Source: Actinocorallia sp. API 0066 (GTDB lineage Bacteria; Actinomycetota; Actinomycetes; Streptosporangiales; Streptosporangiaceae). Taken from it: DNA of 64,000 nucleotides. The stretch's first letter is position 1. Each line of letters starts with the position of its first letter. The notes under the pieces are model-generated. The model had not been told where the DNA came from. It did no database searches and saw only the letters and a program-made list of their open reading frames with translations. The stretch lies in contig NZ_JAJLQY010000007.1 of the NCBI RefSeq assembly GCF_020991275.1, positions 124,001 to 188,000 of the forward strand, given 5' to 3'. A program made the position numbers and the translations under genes. Positions 33,902-43,221 of the stretch are shown here, piece by piece.

Positions 33902-34114
33902 TCAACCGCCGCGGCGCCGGACCGCCTCCGCGGAAGGGATCATGATCCACAGCACGACGTAGACGAGGAACTGCGGGCCGGGCAGGATGCAGGACAGCAG
34001 GAACAGCACCCTGACCAGCGTCGGGCTGATCTCGAACCGGCGGGCGAGGCCCGCGCACACTCCCGCGATCATCCGGCCGCCGGGCTCGCGGCCCGGCCGG
34101 TACAGCGTCGACAT
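33902..34114 (-). CDS. PspC-domain membrane protein
   Basis: A 70-residue PspC domain: YRPGREPGGRMIAGVCAGLA, then RFEISPTLVRVLFLL and a membrane helix (ILPGPQFLVYVVLWIMIP). PspC proteins take part in envelope-stress sensing in many bacteria. It is encoded 153 nt upstream of the helicase-like gene on the same strand, beside the Hsp70/dynamin region, which fits a membrane-stress theme. The start ATG follows GGGGAGGAAAAG. Confidence 0.9.
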   Translation of the reverse strand: MSTLYRPGREPGGRMIAGVCAGLARRFEISPTLVRVLFLLSCILPGPQFLVYVVLWIMIPSAEAVRRRGG

Positions 34115-34473
34115 TTCTTTTCCTCCCCGATGCGTTCAGGACCGGTGCGTTCGGCGCGTTCGGTCCATGCACGCTCCACGCTAGGTTTCCCGCGCGCCCC
34201 GCGAATCCCCTGCTCGGATGGTCCTCGATTCATCCTCACGGGTTAAGGAATCGCCTCTAGGGGACGCCGACTGCCGCGCCCGCGGTACCACCGATCACAC
34301 CGAATCCCCGCAACCGCGCCGAATCGCCCAGCCGTGTTCCGCACAACGTCTACCGCGCCGAGATGACCCGAGTCCGTCCCGCTGGGCCGAACAGGGCCCA
34401 GCCGTCCGCGCGGCGCCCGCCGAAGCGTCCAGGCGAAACCAGGAGAATTGACCGGCCGTCGCAGGTCAGGGCG
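34115..34473. other. Intergenic region, no feature recognised
   Basis: 360 bp between the PspC gene start and the HAD gene stop. It holds the pspC promoter, but no tRNA, repeat or small gene could be supported. The sequence is less GC-skewed than the genes around it. Confidence 0.5.
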
Positions 34474-35127
34474 TCAGGGTGTGGTGAGGAGGGCGGTGAG
34501 GGCGTCGAGGTCGACGAGGGTGTGGGTCGGCGGGGTGGGGAGCGGGGTGAGGGCCTGGACGTGGGCCCAGGGGCCGCGCAGCAGGAAGGCGGTGCGCAGG
34601 CCCGCGGCGGCGGCCGGGACGATGTCGTTGTCCACGCGGTCGCCGACGTAGAGGATCTCGGCGGCGGGCAGCCCCGCCTCCTGGCAGAGGCGCGCGAAGA
34701 AGGCGGGGGAGGGCTTCTCGACGCCCCACTCGGCGGACATCGCGGCGAGGTCGGTCTCCAGTCCGAGCGCGGCGAACCGGGCGGCGGCCTCGGCGGGCTG
34801 GTTGCCCGCGACGCCGACGACGTACCCGTGCCGGCGCAGGGCGGCGAGGCAGCGCCGGGCGTCCGGGTAGAGGTCCCGTTCGTCGAAGCCGTTCGGCACG
34901 CCGGCGGCGCGCCGGGCCTCCTCCTCCGCCGCGAGGTCAAAACCGGGGCGGAAGTGCTCGAAGACGGCCATGTGGGGCTCGCCGCGCGCGATCACCCCGC
35001 CGAGCACGGCGTGGAAGGTGTGGCGGGGGACGCCGAGCCAGTCGGCCCAGGCGTCGTAGATGCGGCCCTCGTTGATGAGGGTCTCGCCGACGTCGAAGAA
35101 AACCGCCTTGATCTCCACTTCTCGCAT
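34474..35127 (-). CDS. HAD-superfamily hydrolase
   Basis: 217 residues. Motif I is FFDVGETL with the nucleophilic Asp; motif II is VAGNQ; motif III Lys is in EKPSPAFF; motif IV is VGDRVDNDI. A helical cap of about 80 residues lies between motifs I and II, as in subfamily I phosphatases and haloacid dehalogenase-like enzymes. The second Asp of the DxD motif is Gly here, as in several HAD groups. Substrate unknown. It is divergent from the APH-like gene. Confidence 0.85.
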   Translation of the reverse strand: MREVEIKAVFFDVGETLINEGRIYDAWADWLGVPRHTFHAVLGGVIARGEPHMAVFEHFRPGFDLAAEEEARRAAGVPNGFDERDLYPDARRCLAALRRHGYVVGVAGNQPAEAAARFAALGLETDLAAMSAEWGVEKPSPAFFARLCQEAGLPAAEILYVGDRVDNDIVPAAAAGLRTAFLLRGPWAHVQALTPLPTPPTHTLVDLDALTALLTTP

Positions 35128-35180
35128 CTTAGGGGGCCTCTTCCCAGCGGGGACGCGAGGGTTTACCTTGCGGTGATATG

Positions 35181-35194
35181 ACCAAGCGCTAGTT
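35181..35194. promoter_or_regulatory. KstR2-like operator
   Basis: ACCAAGCGCTAGTT matches the KstR2 consensus AnCAAGnnCTTGnT except for one base (CTAG for CTTG). It ends directly before the AGGTGG ribosome site of the APH-like gene, where a bound repressor would block transcription. Confidence 0.45.
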
Positions 35195-35207
35195 AGGTGG
35201 TGTTCAC

Positions 35208-36236
35208 TTGCCCGTACCCGACCAGCGCGACCCGGAAGTGACGCGCGCCATCCTGGACTCCTGGCTCGTCGACCGCCTCCCCGGCGCCCGGGTGGACCGG
35301 CTGGAGACCCCGTCGACGAGCGGCTTCTCCGCCGAGACCCTGCTGTTCTCCGTGGGCGGCGCGGACTACGTCGCCAAGGTCGCCCCGACCGGCTACCAGA
35401 TCTTCCCCGAGCCCCGCTTCGAGGAGCAGTACGCGGTCCTGCGCGAGCTCCACGCGCGCGGCCTGCCCGTGCCGGAGGTGTTCTGGTACGAGCCGGACGC
35501 CTCCCTGTTGGGCGCCCCGTTCTTTGTGATGGCGGCGCGGCCGGGGCGTGCGCCCTCGGACATGCCGCCCTACCACCAGGAAGGGTGGGTCACCGAGATC
35601 GCGGAAGAGGAGCGGGCGGCCCTGTGGGACGCGGGCCTGCGCGCGATGGCTTCCGTCCACCACCAGGACGTCAAGGGCCTGGAGTACGTCGACCAGACCA
35701 GGTACGGGCCCACCGGATGGGGCCAGCGTCTCGCGTACTACGAGAACTACCTGAAGTGGGCGTACACGGGGACGGTGCCCGTGGCCGAGCGGGCCCTGGA
35801 GTGGCTCCGCGCCCACCCGCCCCGTGAGGAGAGACCGCCCGCCCTGCTCTGGGGCGACTCCAGGATCGGGAACCTGCTGTTCGTCGAAGGCGAGGTGACC
35901 GCCATCCTCGACTGGGAGATGGTCACCCTCGGCCAGCCGGAAGAGGACCTGTCCTGGTACCTGTACCTGGACCGGCACCACCGCGACGCCGTCGGATCGC
36001 CCGGCCTTCCCGGCTTCCCCACGCGGGCGGAGACGATCGCCCGTTACGCCGCGCTCCTTGGCCGCGACCTGGACGACCTCCGCCCCTACGACGTCCTCTC
36101 CGGCCTCAAGTTCGCCGCCGTCATGGCCCGGATAGGCCAGCTACTCATCCACTACGAGCTCGTAGGCCCCGACGACCCCTTCCCCTACGACAACACCGCG
36201 ACGAGGCTGCTGCACAAGGTGCTGGAGGAGCTGTGA
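35208..36236 (+). CDS. APH-like phosphotransferase family protein (FadE36 type)
   Basis: 342 residues from TTG 35208, with AGGTGG 7 nt upstream. It has the aminoglycoside phosphotransferase/choline kinase fold: YVAKVAPTG with the ATP-binding Lys and the catalytic loop LLWGDSRIGNLLF, then AILDWEMV. Proteins of this group next to lipid catabolic genes, such as mycobacterial FadE36 and human ACAD10/11 kinase domains, are thought to phosphorylate hydroxylated acyl chains. A KstR2-like site lies immediately upstream, so a sterol or lipid link is reasonable. The stop overlaps the next start (GTGA). Confidence 0.8.
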   Translation: MPVPDQRDPEVTRAILDSWLVDRLPGARVDRLETPSTSGFSAETLLFSVGGADYVAKVAPTGYQIFPEPRFEEQYAVLRELHARGLPVPEVFWYEPDASLLGAPFFVMAARPGRAPSDMPPYHQEGWVTEIAEEERAALWDAGLRAMASVHHQDVKGLEYVDQTRYGPTGWGQRLAYYENYLKWAYTGTVPVAERALEWLRAHPPREERPPALLWGDSRIGNLLFVEGEVTAILDWEMVTLGQPEEDLSWYLYLDRHHRDAVGSPGLPGFPTRAETIARYAALLGRDLDDLRPYDVLSGLKFAAVMARIGQLLIHYELVGPDDPFPYDNTATRLLHKVLEEL

Positions 36237-37321
36237 CGCTGTCCCCCCTGGACGACCACCCCGTCCACCAGATCTCCGGCGTGATGCGCCACGTGGCCAC
36301 GTCGGACCGCAACTTCTACGACCGCTACTACTTCAACTGCCACCCCTGCTCGGACGAGATGATGCTCATCGTCGGCGTGGGGCAGTACCCGAACCTCGGC
36401 GTCACCGACGCGTTCGCGGTGCTGCGGACGGGCACCGAGCACCGCGTCGTACGGGCCTCCCGCGAGCTCGGAGCCGACCGCATGGACACGTCGGTGGGCC
36501 CGTTCCGCGTGGAGGTCCTGGAGGGCCTCAAGCGGCTGCGGGTCGTCCTGGAGGACGAGGGCCACGGCCTGTCGTTCGACCTGACGTGGGAGGGCACCGT
36601 CCCCGCGACGCTCGAACCCCGCCACTACCTGCGCTGGCAGGAACGCGTCATGTTCGATTCCACCCGGATGGCGCAGACCGGCCGCTGGAGCGGCGTGATC
36701 ACCCACGGCGACACCACGGTCGACGTAAGCCCGGACCGCTGGTGGGGCACCCGAGACCGGTCCTGGGGCATCCGTCCCGTAGGCGAGCCGGAGCCTCTGG
36801 GCGTCCAGGTCAAGAACGCGGGGACTTTCTACTGGATGTACGCGCCCATGCAGTTCGAGGACCACGCGATCCTCACGATCGTGCAGGAGGACGAGAAGGG
36901 CAGGCGCCTGTTGGAGGAGGCCCTCCGGGTGTGGTCGGACCCGGCGCGGGAGGCCGAGTACCTGGGGCGCCCCGAATACCGGCCCGTCTACGCGGAGGGG
37001 ACGCGTGACGTCGTCTCCGCGACGATCTCCTTCGCGCCACCCGGAGGCGAGCCCTTCGACGTCCAGGTAAGCCCGCTGCTTCCGGTGCACATCATGGTCG
37101 GCACGGGTTACGGCCTGGAACCCGACTGGAAGCACGGCATGTACCAAGGCTCCGAGCCCGTCGTCCAGTCCGTCCTGCACGACACCCAAAAGGAGGCCGA
37201 CCGCTTCTGGGGCATCGTCGACTCCGTCGCGCGCTTCACCTACCCCGCGCCGAACGGCCCAACAACGGGCTACGGCCTCTTCGAGTACATGGCCCTGGGC
37301 CCCCACCCGTCCTTCACCTGA
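36233..37321 (+). CDS. CrtC/AttH-like lipocalin-fold protein (DUF7064/DUF7065 type)
   Basis: 362 residues from GTG 36233, translationally coupled to the APH-like gene. It has no signal peptide. Landmarks are RNFYDRYYFNCHP near the start, RWSGVITHGDTTVDVSPDRW and WGTRDRSWGIRPVG, the last resembling the repeated Trp/Arg motif of hydroxyneurosporene-dehydratase (CrtC)-like beta-barrels. Related proteins are often coded beside APH-like genes in mycobacteria. A hydratase or lipid-binding role is possible; no reaction is claimed. Confidence 0.65.
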   Translation: MTLSPLDDHPVHQISGVMRHVATSDRNFYDRYYFNCHPCSDEMMLIVGVGQYPNLGVTDAFAVLRTGTEHRVVRASRELGADRMDTSVGPFRVEVLEGLKRLRVVLEDEGHGLSFDLTWEGTVPATLEPRHYLRWQERVMFDSTRMAQTGRWSGVITHGDTTVDVSPDRWWGTRDRSWGIRPVGEPEPLGVQVKNAGTFYWMYAPMQFEDHAILTIVQEDEKGRRLLEEALRVWSDPAREAEYLGRPEYRPVYAEGTRDVVSATISFAPPGGEPFDVQVSPLLPVHIMVGTGYGLEPDWKHGMYQGSEPVVQSVLHDTQKEADRFWGIVDSVARFTYPAPNGPTTGYGLFEYMALGPHPSFT

Positions 37322-37342
37322 CCCGCCGCGCACGCGCACGCG

Positions 37343-37373
37343 GGTGGGCGGCTCCTCCAGGGGGCCGCCCACC
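37343..37373. terminator. Bidirectional terminator hairpin
   Basis: GGTGGGCGGC and GCCGCCCACC form a perfect 10-bp stem around an 11-nt loop, placed between two convergent genes. Confidence 0.75.
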
Positions 37374-37382
37374 GGCGGACGG

Positions 37383-38333
37383 CTAGGGGGCGGTGGGGGC
37401 CAGGGCTCGGACGGCCTCGGCGCCGGTGAACTGGGAGGTGGGGAGGGGCATGAGGACGGGGGTGGTGAGGCCGTTGGAGACGTAGGACCTGATCTGGGCA
37501 CGGCAGGATTCGGGGGTGCCGTGGATGACGAGGGCGTCGACCACCTCGTCGGGGATGGCCTTGAGGGCGCCCTGGCGGTCGCCGGAGGCCCACGCCTCGT
37601 GCATGGGGCGGAGGGCCTCGCCGCGGCCCAGCCACTCGTGGAAGGCGCGGTAGACGGGGACGTTCAGGTAGGACGCGATGAGCCAGCGGCCCAGGTTGCG
37701 GGCCTCCTCGGCGTCGGAGGTGGGGGCGACGAAGAGGCGGGCGAGGAGTTCCTTGTCGGGGTGGAACGCCTCGCGGACCTGGGCGACGTCGGTGGCCGAC
37801 AGCCAGTTGGTGATGGCCGCGTCGGCCTCGCGCGCGGCGAGCCTCAGCATCCCGGGACGCAGCGCCGCCAGCGCGATCTGCGGCGGCACCTCCGGCGCGG
37901 ACTCCAGCCGGAACCCCTTGACGCCCAGGGCCTCGTCGGTGACCTTCTCGCCGGACAGGGCGCGCCGCAGGAAGCGCAGCGTGTCGCGGACCTTGGCGAA
38001 CGGCTCGGTGAACGGGATGCCGTTCCAGCGTTCCACGATGGTGTCGCTCGACGTGCCTATGCCGAGGATGAAGCGGCCGGGAGCGAGGTCGGCGATGGTG
38101 GCGGCCTGTTGGGCGAGCAGCGCAGGGCCGCGCGTGTAGACGGGCACGATGGCGGGCCCGAGCCTTAGGGTCGGCGCCCACTGCGAGGCGAGAGCGAGTG
38201 GAGTGAAGCCGTCGTAGCCGTTGGTCTCGGCGGACCACACGTCGGTGTAGCCGAGGCCGGCCAGCTCCTCCACCAGCGCGCGGTGGTCGGCGAGTTTGAC
38301 GCCGGGCAGCGGAATGGTCAGTCCCCAGTTCAT
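37383..38333 (-). CDS. LLM-class F420-dependent oxidoreductase
   Basis: 316 residues from ATG 38333, with AGGAGG 5 nt upstream. It shows a luciferase-like TIM barrel: MNWGLTIPLPG, YTDVWSAETNGYDGFTPLA, RLGPAIVPVYTRGPALLAQQ and LAPGRFILGIGTSSDTI, the last typical for coenzyme F420-binding members. Actinomycetes use such enzymes to reduce or oxidise aromatic, keto or steroid substrates. It lies downstream of an SDR gene on the same strand (23 nt gap), so the two are likely co-transcribed. Confidence 0.85.
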   Translation of the reverse strand: MNWGLTIPLPGVKLADHRALVEELAGLGYTDVWSAETNGYDGFTPLALASQWAPTLRLGPAIVPVYTRGPALLAQQAATIADLAPGRFILGIGTSSDTIVERWNGIPFTEPFAKVRDTLRFLRRALSGEKVTDEALGVKGFRLESAPEVPPQIALAALRPGMLRLAAREADAAITNWLSATDVAQVREAFHPDKELLARLFVAPTSDAEEARNLGRWLIASYLNVPVYRAFHEWLGRGEALRPMHEAWASGDRQGALKAIPDEVVDALVIHGTPESCRAQIRSYVSNGLTTPVLMPLPTSQFTGAEAVRALAPTAP

Positions 38334-38356
38334 GCGAGCCTCCTGCTTGAAGGTGG

Positions 38357-39124
38357 TCAGGCGATCGCCGGGCGGATCACGGAGCCGCCGTCGACAACCA
38401 TGGTCTGTCCGGTCATCCAGGACGAGCAGTCGCCGGCGAGGAACACCGCGGCCTCCGCGATGTCCTCGGGCACGCCCAGGCGGCCGAGGGGGAGCGCCTT
38501 GGCGATGGCCTCCTCGTTGCCTTCCCAGAGCCCGGCGGCGAGCTTGGTTTTCACCAGGCCGGGCGCGATGGCGTTGACGCGGACGCGCGGCGCGAGCTCG
38601 ACGGCGAACTGCCGGGTCAGGTGGATGACCGCGGCTTTTGTTGAGTTGTAGTAGCCGATGCCGTGTTCGGTGACGAGGCCGCCGATGCTCGCCATGTTGA
38701 TGATCACGCCGCCGTGCTCGGCCATCGCGGCCTTCCAGGCGAGCTGTGTCCACAGCACGATGGCGTACTGGTTGACCTCGACGGTCTTGGCGGCGCGCGC
38801 GGCGTCGATCTCGACCATCGGGCCGAAGTGCGGGCTGGTGCCCGCGTTGTTGACGAGCACGTCGAGGCCGCCGAAAGCGGTGAGGGCCGCTTCGACGGCG
38901 GCGGTGGCGGCCGCCTCGTCGGCGACGTGGGCCGCCTTGGCCAGCACGCCGACCCCTGGATGGGCGGCCTTGAGTTCGGCGGCGACCTCGTCGAGCGCGT
39001 CCTGCTTGCGGGAGGAGAGCACCACGTTGGCGCCCTCCGCCGCGAGGGCGAAGGCCGTCGCCTTGCCTATGCCGCGTGACGCGCCGGTGATGAGCGCGGT
39101 CTTGCCTTCGAGTCCCGTCCGCAT
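38357..39124 (-). CDS. SDR-family oxidoreductase (FabG-like)
   Basis: 255 residues from ATG 39124 (GGGAGG 6 nt upstream); ten extra residues to 39154 were rejected. The classical SDR motifs are complete: TGASRGIG for NAD(P), NNAG, catalytic Ser in NMASIGG, YYNSTKAA with the catalytic Tyr and Lys. Likely a hydroxyacyl-CoA or hydroxysteroid dehydrogenase, first gene of a two-gene operon with the LLM enzyme. Confidence 0.85.
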   Translation of the reverse strand: MRTGLEGKTALITGASRGIGKATAFALAAEGANVVLSSRKQDALDEVAAELKAAHPGVGVLAKAAHVADEAAATAAVEAALTAFGGLDVLVNNAGTSPHFGPMVEIDAARAAKTVEVNQYAIVLWTQLAWKAAMAEHGGVIINMASIGGLVTEHGIGYYNSTKAAVIHLTRQFAVELAPRVRVNAIAPGLVKTKLAAGLWEGNEEAIAKALPLGRLGVPEDIAEAAVFLAGDCSSWMTGQTMVVDGGSVIRPAIA

Positions 39125-39164
39125 GGTCAGCCTCCCGAATGTGGTTCTGGGCACTCTATCGGCT

Positions 39165-39184
39165 AAGTGACTCGTGGGTTACTT
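39165..39184. promoter_or_regulatory. Inverted repeat between SDR and DoxX genes
   Basis: AAGTGAC and GTTACTT form a 7-nt inverted repeat with one mismatch around TCGTGG. It lies 40 nt upstream of the SDR start and 24 nt upstream of the DoxX-like start, a fitting place for a repressor that controls both. Confidence 0.4.
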
Positions 39185-39208
39185 CGCCCCCGTGGCATGG
39201 TGGGGTGC

Positions 39209-39607
39209 ATGACGCAGACCGCTGACACCCCACCCCGCCGCGGCGACGCGGCGGCCCTGCGCCTCAGCGCGGGCCTCGCCGCGATGGGGGCGCTGCACTT
39301 CGCCGTGCCCCGACCCTTCGACGCGATCATCCCCGAGTCGCTGCCCGGCACACCGCGCGCGTGGACGCATCTCAGCGGCATCGCCGAGATCGCCGTCGCC
39401 GCCGCGGTGGCCAACCCCAGCACCCGTCGCCTCGGCGCGCTCGCCGCCGCCGGGCTGTTCGCCGCCGTCTTCCCGGCCAACATCAAGATGGCCCGGGACT
39501 GGAAGGACAAGCCGAAGCCTCTGCGGCTCGCCGTGCAGGCCCGCCTTCCGCTCCAGGTGCCGCTCGTGGTCTGGGCGCTGTGGGTGGCGCGCAAGGCCGA
39601 CGCCTAG
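39209..39607 (+). CDS. DoxX-like small membrane protein
   Basis: 132 residues from ATG 39209. Four hydrophobic stretches, with GALHFAVPRPFDAIIPESLP at the start and AAAGLFAAVFPANIKMARDW further on; the HF-PxPFDxIIP and NIKMAxDW stretches fit actinobacterial DoxX-like proteins. Function unknown. Confidence 0.75.
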   Translation: MTQTADTPPRRGDAAALRLSAGLAAMGALHFAVPRPFDAIIPESLPGTPRAWTHLSGIAEIAVAAAVANPSTRRLGALAAAGLFAAVFPANIKMARDWKDKPKPLRLAVQARLPLQVPLVVWALWVARKADA

Positions 39608-39868
39608 GGGCGCCTCCCCGCGGTCCCGGAAATCCGCGCGGTGATGGACAGAAATCCCGACGGCGGACATACCAGAACACTATGCTGGGCGCGACCGTAC
39701 GCCAGTGATCCAGTGCGTTCCGCATCCGTCCCCGACCGGGAGGAGTCCCCGATCCCTCCCCGACCTCGCGCGAACATCCGCCGCGGTTCCGGCGTCTAAC
39801 GCAACCAGAGCGCACTCCCGGACGCGACGCGGACGGGACGCCGCCCTTATGCACCTTCGAACCTGGAT

Positions 39869-41536
39869 ATGGTCGCTTCTATGCCGAACGAGACCCCGAG
39901 TGACCGGATATTGGCGCGTCGGTACCGGTTGCACACGCAGGTCGGCAGGGGCGGCATGGGCACCGTCTGGCAGGCGTTCGACGAGGTCCTGGGCCGTGAC
40001 GTCGCGGTCAAGGAGGTCATCCTTCCGCACGGTCTGACCGACGAGGAGCGCGACCTCCAGCACCGGCGCACGTTCCGCGAGGCGCGGACGGCGGCCAGGC
40101 TGGCCCATCCGGGGGTCGTCACCGTCTATGACGTGGTCGAGGAGGACGGTCGGCCCTGGATCGTCATGGAGCTGATCAAGGCCGACTCGCTGGACAGGGT
40201 GATCAAGGGCGAGGGCACCCTCGGGTACCGGAGGGCCGCCCGGATAGGCGGCCAGATGATCAGCGCGCTGCACGCCGCGCACGAGGCGGGCGTCCTGCAC
40301 CGCGACGTGAAGCCGTCGAACGTGCTGCTGGCTCCGGGCGACCGGGCGGTCCTCACCGACTTCGGCATCGCGACGTCCACCGGGGACGCCACGCTGACCG
40401 CCACCGGCCTCGTGATGGGATCGCCCGCCTACATCGCGCCCGAGCGCGCGCGCGGCAAGGTCGCCGGGTCCGCCTCCGATCTGTGGTCGTTGGGGATCAC
40501 CCTGTACGCGATGGTCGAAGGCAAGTCGCCGTACGAGCGGCCGGAGCCGATGGCCTCCCTAATCGCGATCATCACTGACGACGTGGTCGTCTCGGAGAAG
40601 GCGGGCCCGCTGTGGCCCGTCATCGAGGGGCTGCTGGACAAGAACCCCGACACCAGGCTCACCGTGCACGAGGCGGGCCGGATGCTCGACGAGCTGGCCC
40701 GCGACGGCAAGCTGAGCGGCGAGCACCAGGTGGCCGTCGCGCTGCGGTCCGAGGCGCCCGCCGAGGCCGCGCCGACGACGGCCGAGCGGCTGCCCGACGA
40801 CGGCCTCGACCTGTTCGGCGCGCGCACCGAGGCGGCGTCCTCGCGCGGGCCGTCCCGCACCACCGGCCTGATCGTCGCGGTGATCGTGCTGGTCACCGCG
40901 ATCATCGTCGGCGGCATCGCGCTGGCGCAGAGCTTCACCGGCTCCGGGGGCGAGGCCGAGGGCGGCGAGAACGCCGCGAAGCCGCCGTCGGTCAGCCAGC
41001 CCGCCGCGTCCGGCACGGACGGCGCCACGCCCACCTCAACGCCGACCACGACCGTGACGCCCACCGCGGCCGACGGCGCCCCGCCCGCCGGGTTCCGCCT
41101 CCACCAGGACGCCAGCGGCTACTCGGTGTTCGTGCCGAACGACTTCGGCGAGCCCGACCGCCGCGACCCGCTGAACCACTACTTCGACGGCGCCAACGGC
41201 CTGCGCGTCCAGATCGGCCAGACCGACCAGCCGGGGCCGAACGCCCTGGCCGACTGGGAACAGCAGGCGCCTAATAACGGGTTCACCGGCTACCAGCTGA
41301 TCGGCATCCGCCCGTCCGGCGCGGAAGGCAAGCCCGTGGCCAGCACCGACGGGGCGGCCTCGGCTGATTGGGAGTTCACCTTCCAGGGCAGCAGGGGCGG
41401 CCAGATGCGCGCGCTCAACAGGGGGTTCGTCATGGGCGACATGGGCTACGCCATCCTGGTGATGGCGCCCGCGTCGTCGTGGGACGAGACAATGGCCCGG
41501 CTCGAACCGCTCTTCGCGAGCTTTAAGGGCAAATGA
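39869..41536 (+). CDS. Receptor-type Ser/Thr protein kinase 1
   Basis: 555 residues from ATG 39869 (ATG 39881 is an alternative; neither has a strong ribosome site). Hanks-type kinase domain: GRGGMGTVW, AVKEV with the ATP-binding Lys, HRDVKPSNV, TDFGIA and APERARG. A juxtamembrane linker of about 60 residues, one membrane segment (IVAVIVLVTAIIVGGIALA) and a Thr/Pro stretch lead to an extracytoplasmic domain of about 140 residues (GYSVFVPNDFGEPDRRDPLN onward). No PASTA repeats. First of three tandem paralogous kinases in the same orientation, 28 nt before the next. Confidence 0.9.
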   Translation: MVASMPNETPSDRILARRYRLHTQVGRGGMGTVWQAFDEVLGRDVAVKEVILPHGLTDEERDLQHRRTFREARTAARLAHPGVVTVYDVVEEDGRPWIVMELIKADSLDRVIKGEGTLGYRRAARIGGQMISALHAAHEAGVLHRDVKPSNVLLAPGDRAVLTDFGIATSTGDATLTATGLVMGSPAYIAPERARGKVAGSASDLWSLGITLYAMVEGKSPYERPEPMASLIAIITDDVVVSEKAGPLWPVIEGLLDKNPDTRLTVHEAGRMLDELARDGKLSGEHQVAVALRSEAPAEAAPTTAERLPDDGLDLFGARTEAASSRGPSRTTGLIVAVIVLVTAIIVGGIALAQSFTGSGGEAEGGENAAKPPSVSQPAASGTDGATPTSTPTTTVTPTAADGAPPAGFRLHQDASGYSVFVPNDFGEPDRRDPLNHYFDGANGLRVQIGQTDQPGPNALADWEQQAPNNGFTGYQLIGIRPSGAEGKPVASTDGAASADWEFTFQGSRGGQMRALNRGFVMGDMGYAILVMAPASSWDETMARLEPLFASFKGK

Positions 41537-41564
41537 CACAGCAGGCGACCGATGGGGACGGCGG

Positions 41565-43175
41565 ATGACGCAGGGCGAGGGGAGGCTGCTCGGCGGACGC
41601 TACCGGCTGGAGTCGGTGCTCGGGCGGGGCGGCATGGGCACGGTCTGGCTCGCCGGCGACGAGGTGCTGGGCAGGTCCGTCGCCGTCAAGGAAGTCATCG
41701 CGCCGCGTGGCCTCGACGACACCGCCCGTGACGTCCTGTACCGGCGGATGCTCCGCGAGGCGAGGGCGGCCGCCCGGCTGAGCCACCCCGGCATCGTCGT
41801 CGTCCATGACGTGGTCGAAGAAGAGGGCGCGCCTTGGATCGTCATGGAGTACGTGCGGGCGGGCACCCTCCAGGACTCCATCGACGCCAGCGGCCCGCTC
41901 CCGGCGGGACGGGTCGCCGAGATCGGACGCCAGGTGCTCGGCGCGCTCCGGGCCGCGCACGCCGCCGGGATCCTGCACCGCGACGTGAAGCCCGCCAACG
42001 TCATGCTCGCCGACGACAGGGTGATCCTCACCGACTTCGGCGTGGCGCAACTGGAGGGTGACGCCACTCTCACCCAGACGGGCATCGTCATGGGATCGCC
42101 CGCCTATCTGTCGCCGGAGCGCGCACAGGGGCTGAAGCCCGGCCCCGCGTCGGACCTGTGGGCGCTCGGGATGCTCCTGTACACGGCGTGTGAGGGAGTC
42201 CCTCCCTTCGAGCGGCCCGAGGTGCTCTCCACCCTCGCCGCGGTCATGATGGAGCCGCTGCCGACCCCGACCCGCGCGGGCCCGCTCGTGCCGGTGATCG
42301 TCGGCCTGCTGGAGAAGGACCCCGAGGCGAGGCTGGACGGCGCGACGGCGGCGGAGATGCTGCACCGGGCGCACGCCGAGGCCACCACGATGCCCGCGAC
42401 GCCGCCGCGGCGGATGCCGGACGCGCGGCGCAGCGGCGACACCTACGATTCGCTGTTCCTGCCGCGCGCCTCCGCGATGGTCACCACGCCGGATCCGGCG
42501 CGGCACCTTCCGCGGCAGCCGCCGCCCGCGCCCCGTCCGGCGGTCGTCGAGGTGCCCGTCGCGAGGGACGAGACGCTCTTCCGGCCGACGGAGCAGGTCA
42601 CCCCGGCCCCGCCGCCGCCCGCGCGTCCCCCGGCGCGGCGCGGCTTCTCCTGGCGCCTCTACGTGGCGCTCGCGGCCTCGGTCGCGGTGCTGCTGGCGGG
42701 TGGCCTCTACGCCTTCCAGGAGCGGATCTTCGGGGGTTCGGACGGCTACCAGCGCAGGGACGCGTTCGGGTTCACCGTCTCGGTGCCCAAGGGGTGGCTG
42801 CAGAGCAAGTACGACCAGAGCGCCCGCTATGTCCGCTGGGAGGACCCGGACGGAGAGGGCTACTTCCAGTTCGACCTGCGCGACTGGTCCAACGGCAGCC
42901 CGGGACTCGCGCCCGAGGACTCCTTCACGCAGTACCCCAAGCAGTTCAAGGACTACCGGAAGCTGTCGCTGAAGCCGGTCGACGTCGGCGGGCAGCCGGG
43001 CGCCGAGCTGCGGCACCGGTTCCGCGAGGAGGGCACCAACCGCCTCATGCAGGGCGTGAACCGCCGGTACGTGGTGAACGACGAGCATGTGGCGCTGTTC
43101 ACCGTCTTCCCCAGGGAGGGCTGGAACCAGTACAAGGCGATCGCCCGGTTTATTCTCGATTCATGTGAATCGTGA
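41565..43175 (+). CDS. Receptor-type Ser/Thr protein kinase 2
   Basis: 536 residues. Kinase motifs: GRGGMGTVW, VAVKEV, HRDVKPANV, TDFGVAQLEGD, SPERAQG. A Pro-rich linker precedes a single membrane segment (YVALAASVAVLLAGGLYAF). The extracytoplasmic part (FGFTVSVPKGWLQSKY onward) has the same F-x-x-x-V-P opening and length as that of kinase 1, so the two sensor domains are probably homologous. Likely co-transcribed with kinases 1 and 3. Confidence 0.9.
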   Translation: MTQGEGRLLGGRYRLESVLGRGGMGTVWLAGDEVLGRSVAVKEVIAPRGLDDTARDVLYRRMLREARAAARLSHPGIVVVHDVVEEEGAPWIVMEYVRAGTLQDSIDASGPLPAGRVAEIGRQVLGALRAAHAAGILHRDVKPANVMLADDRVILTDFGVAQLEGDATLTQTGIVMGSPAYLSPERAQGLKPGPASDLWALGMLLYTACEGVPPFERPEVLSTLAAVMMEPLPTPTRAGPLVPVIVGLLEKDPEARLDGATAAEMLHRAHAEATTMPATPPRRMPDARRSGDTYDSLFLPRASAMVTTPDPARHLPRQPPPAPRPAVVEVPVARDETLFRPTEQVTPAPPPPARPPARRGFSWRLYVALAASVAVLLAGGLYAFQERIFGGSDGYQRRDAFGFTVSVPKGWLQSKYDQSARYVRWEDPDGEGYFQFDLRDWSNGSPGLAPEDSFTQYPKQFKDYRKLSLKPVDVGGQPGAELRHRFREEGTNRLMQGVNRRYVVNDEHVALFTVFPREGWNQYKAIARFILDSCES

Positions 43176-43221
43176 GAGGGTGGTGCACCTGTTCTCCTTC
43201 TCTTGCGGCTTAGGGGACGTT

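Noticed and set aside
34115-34473. tRNA or small RNA in the gap
   Set aside because: No cloverleaf, CCA-like end or terminator could be drawn.
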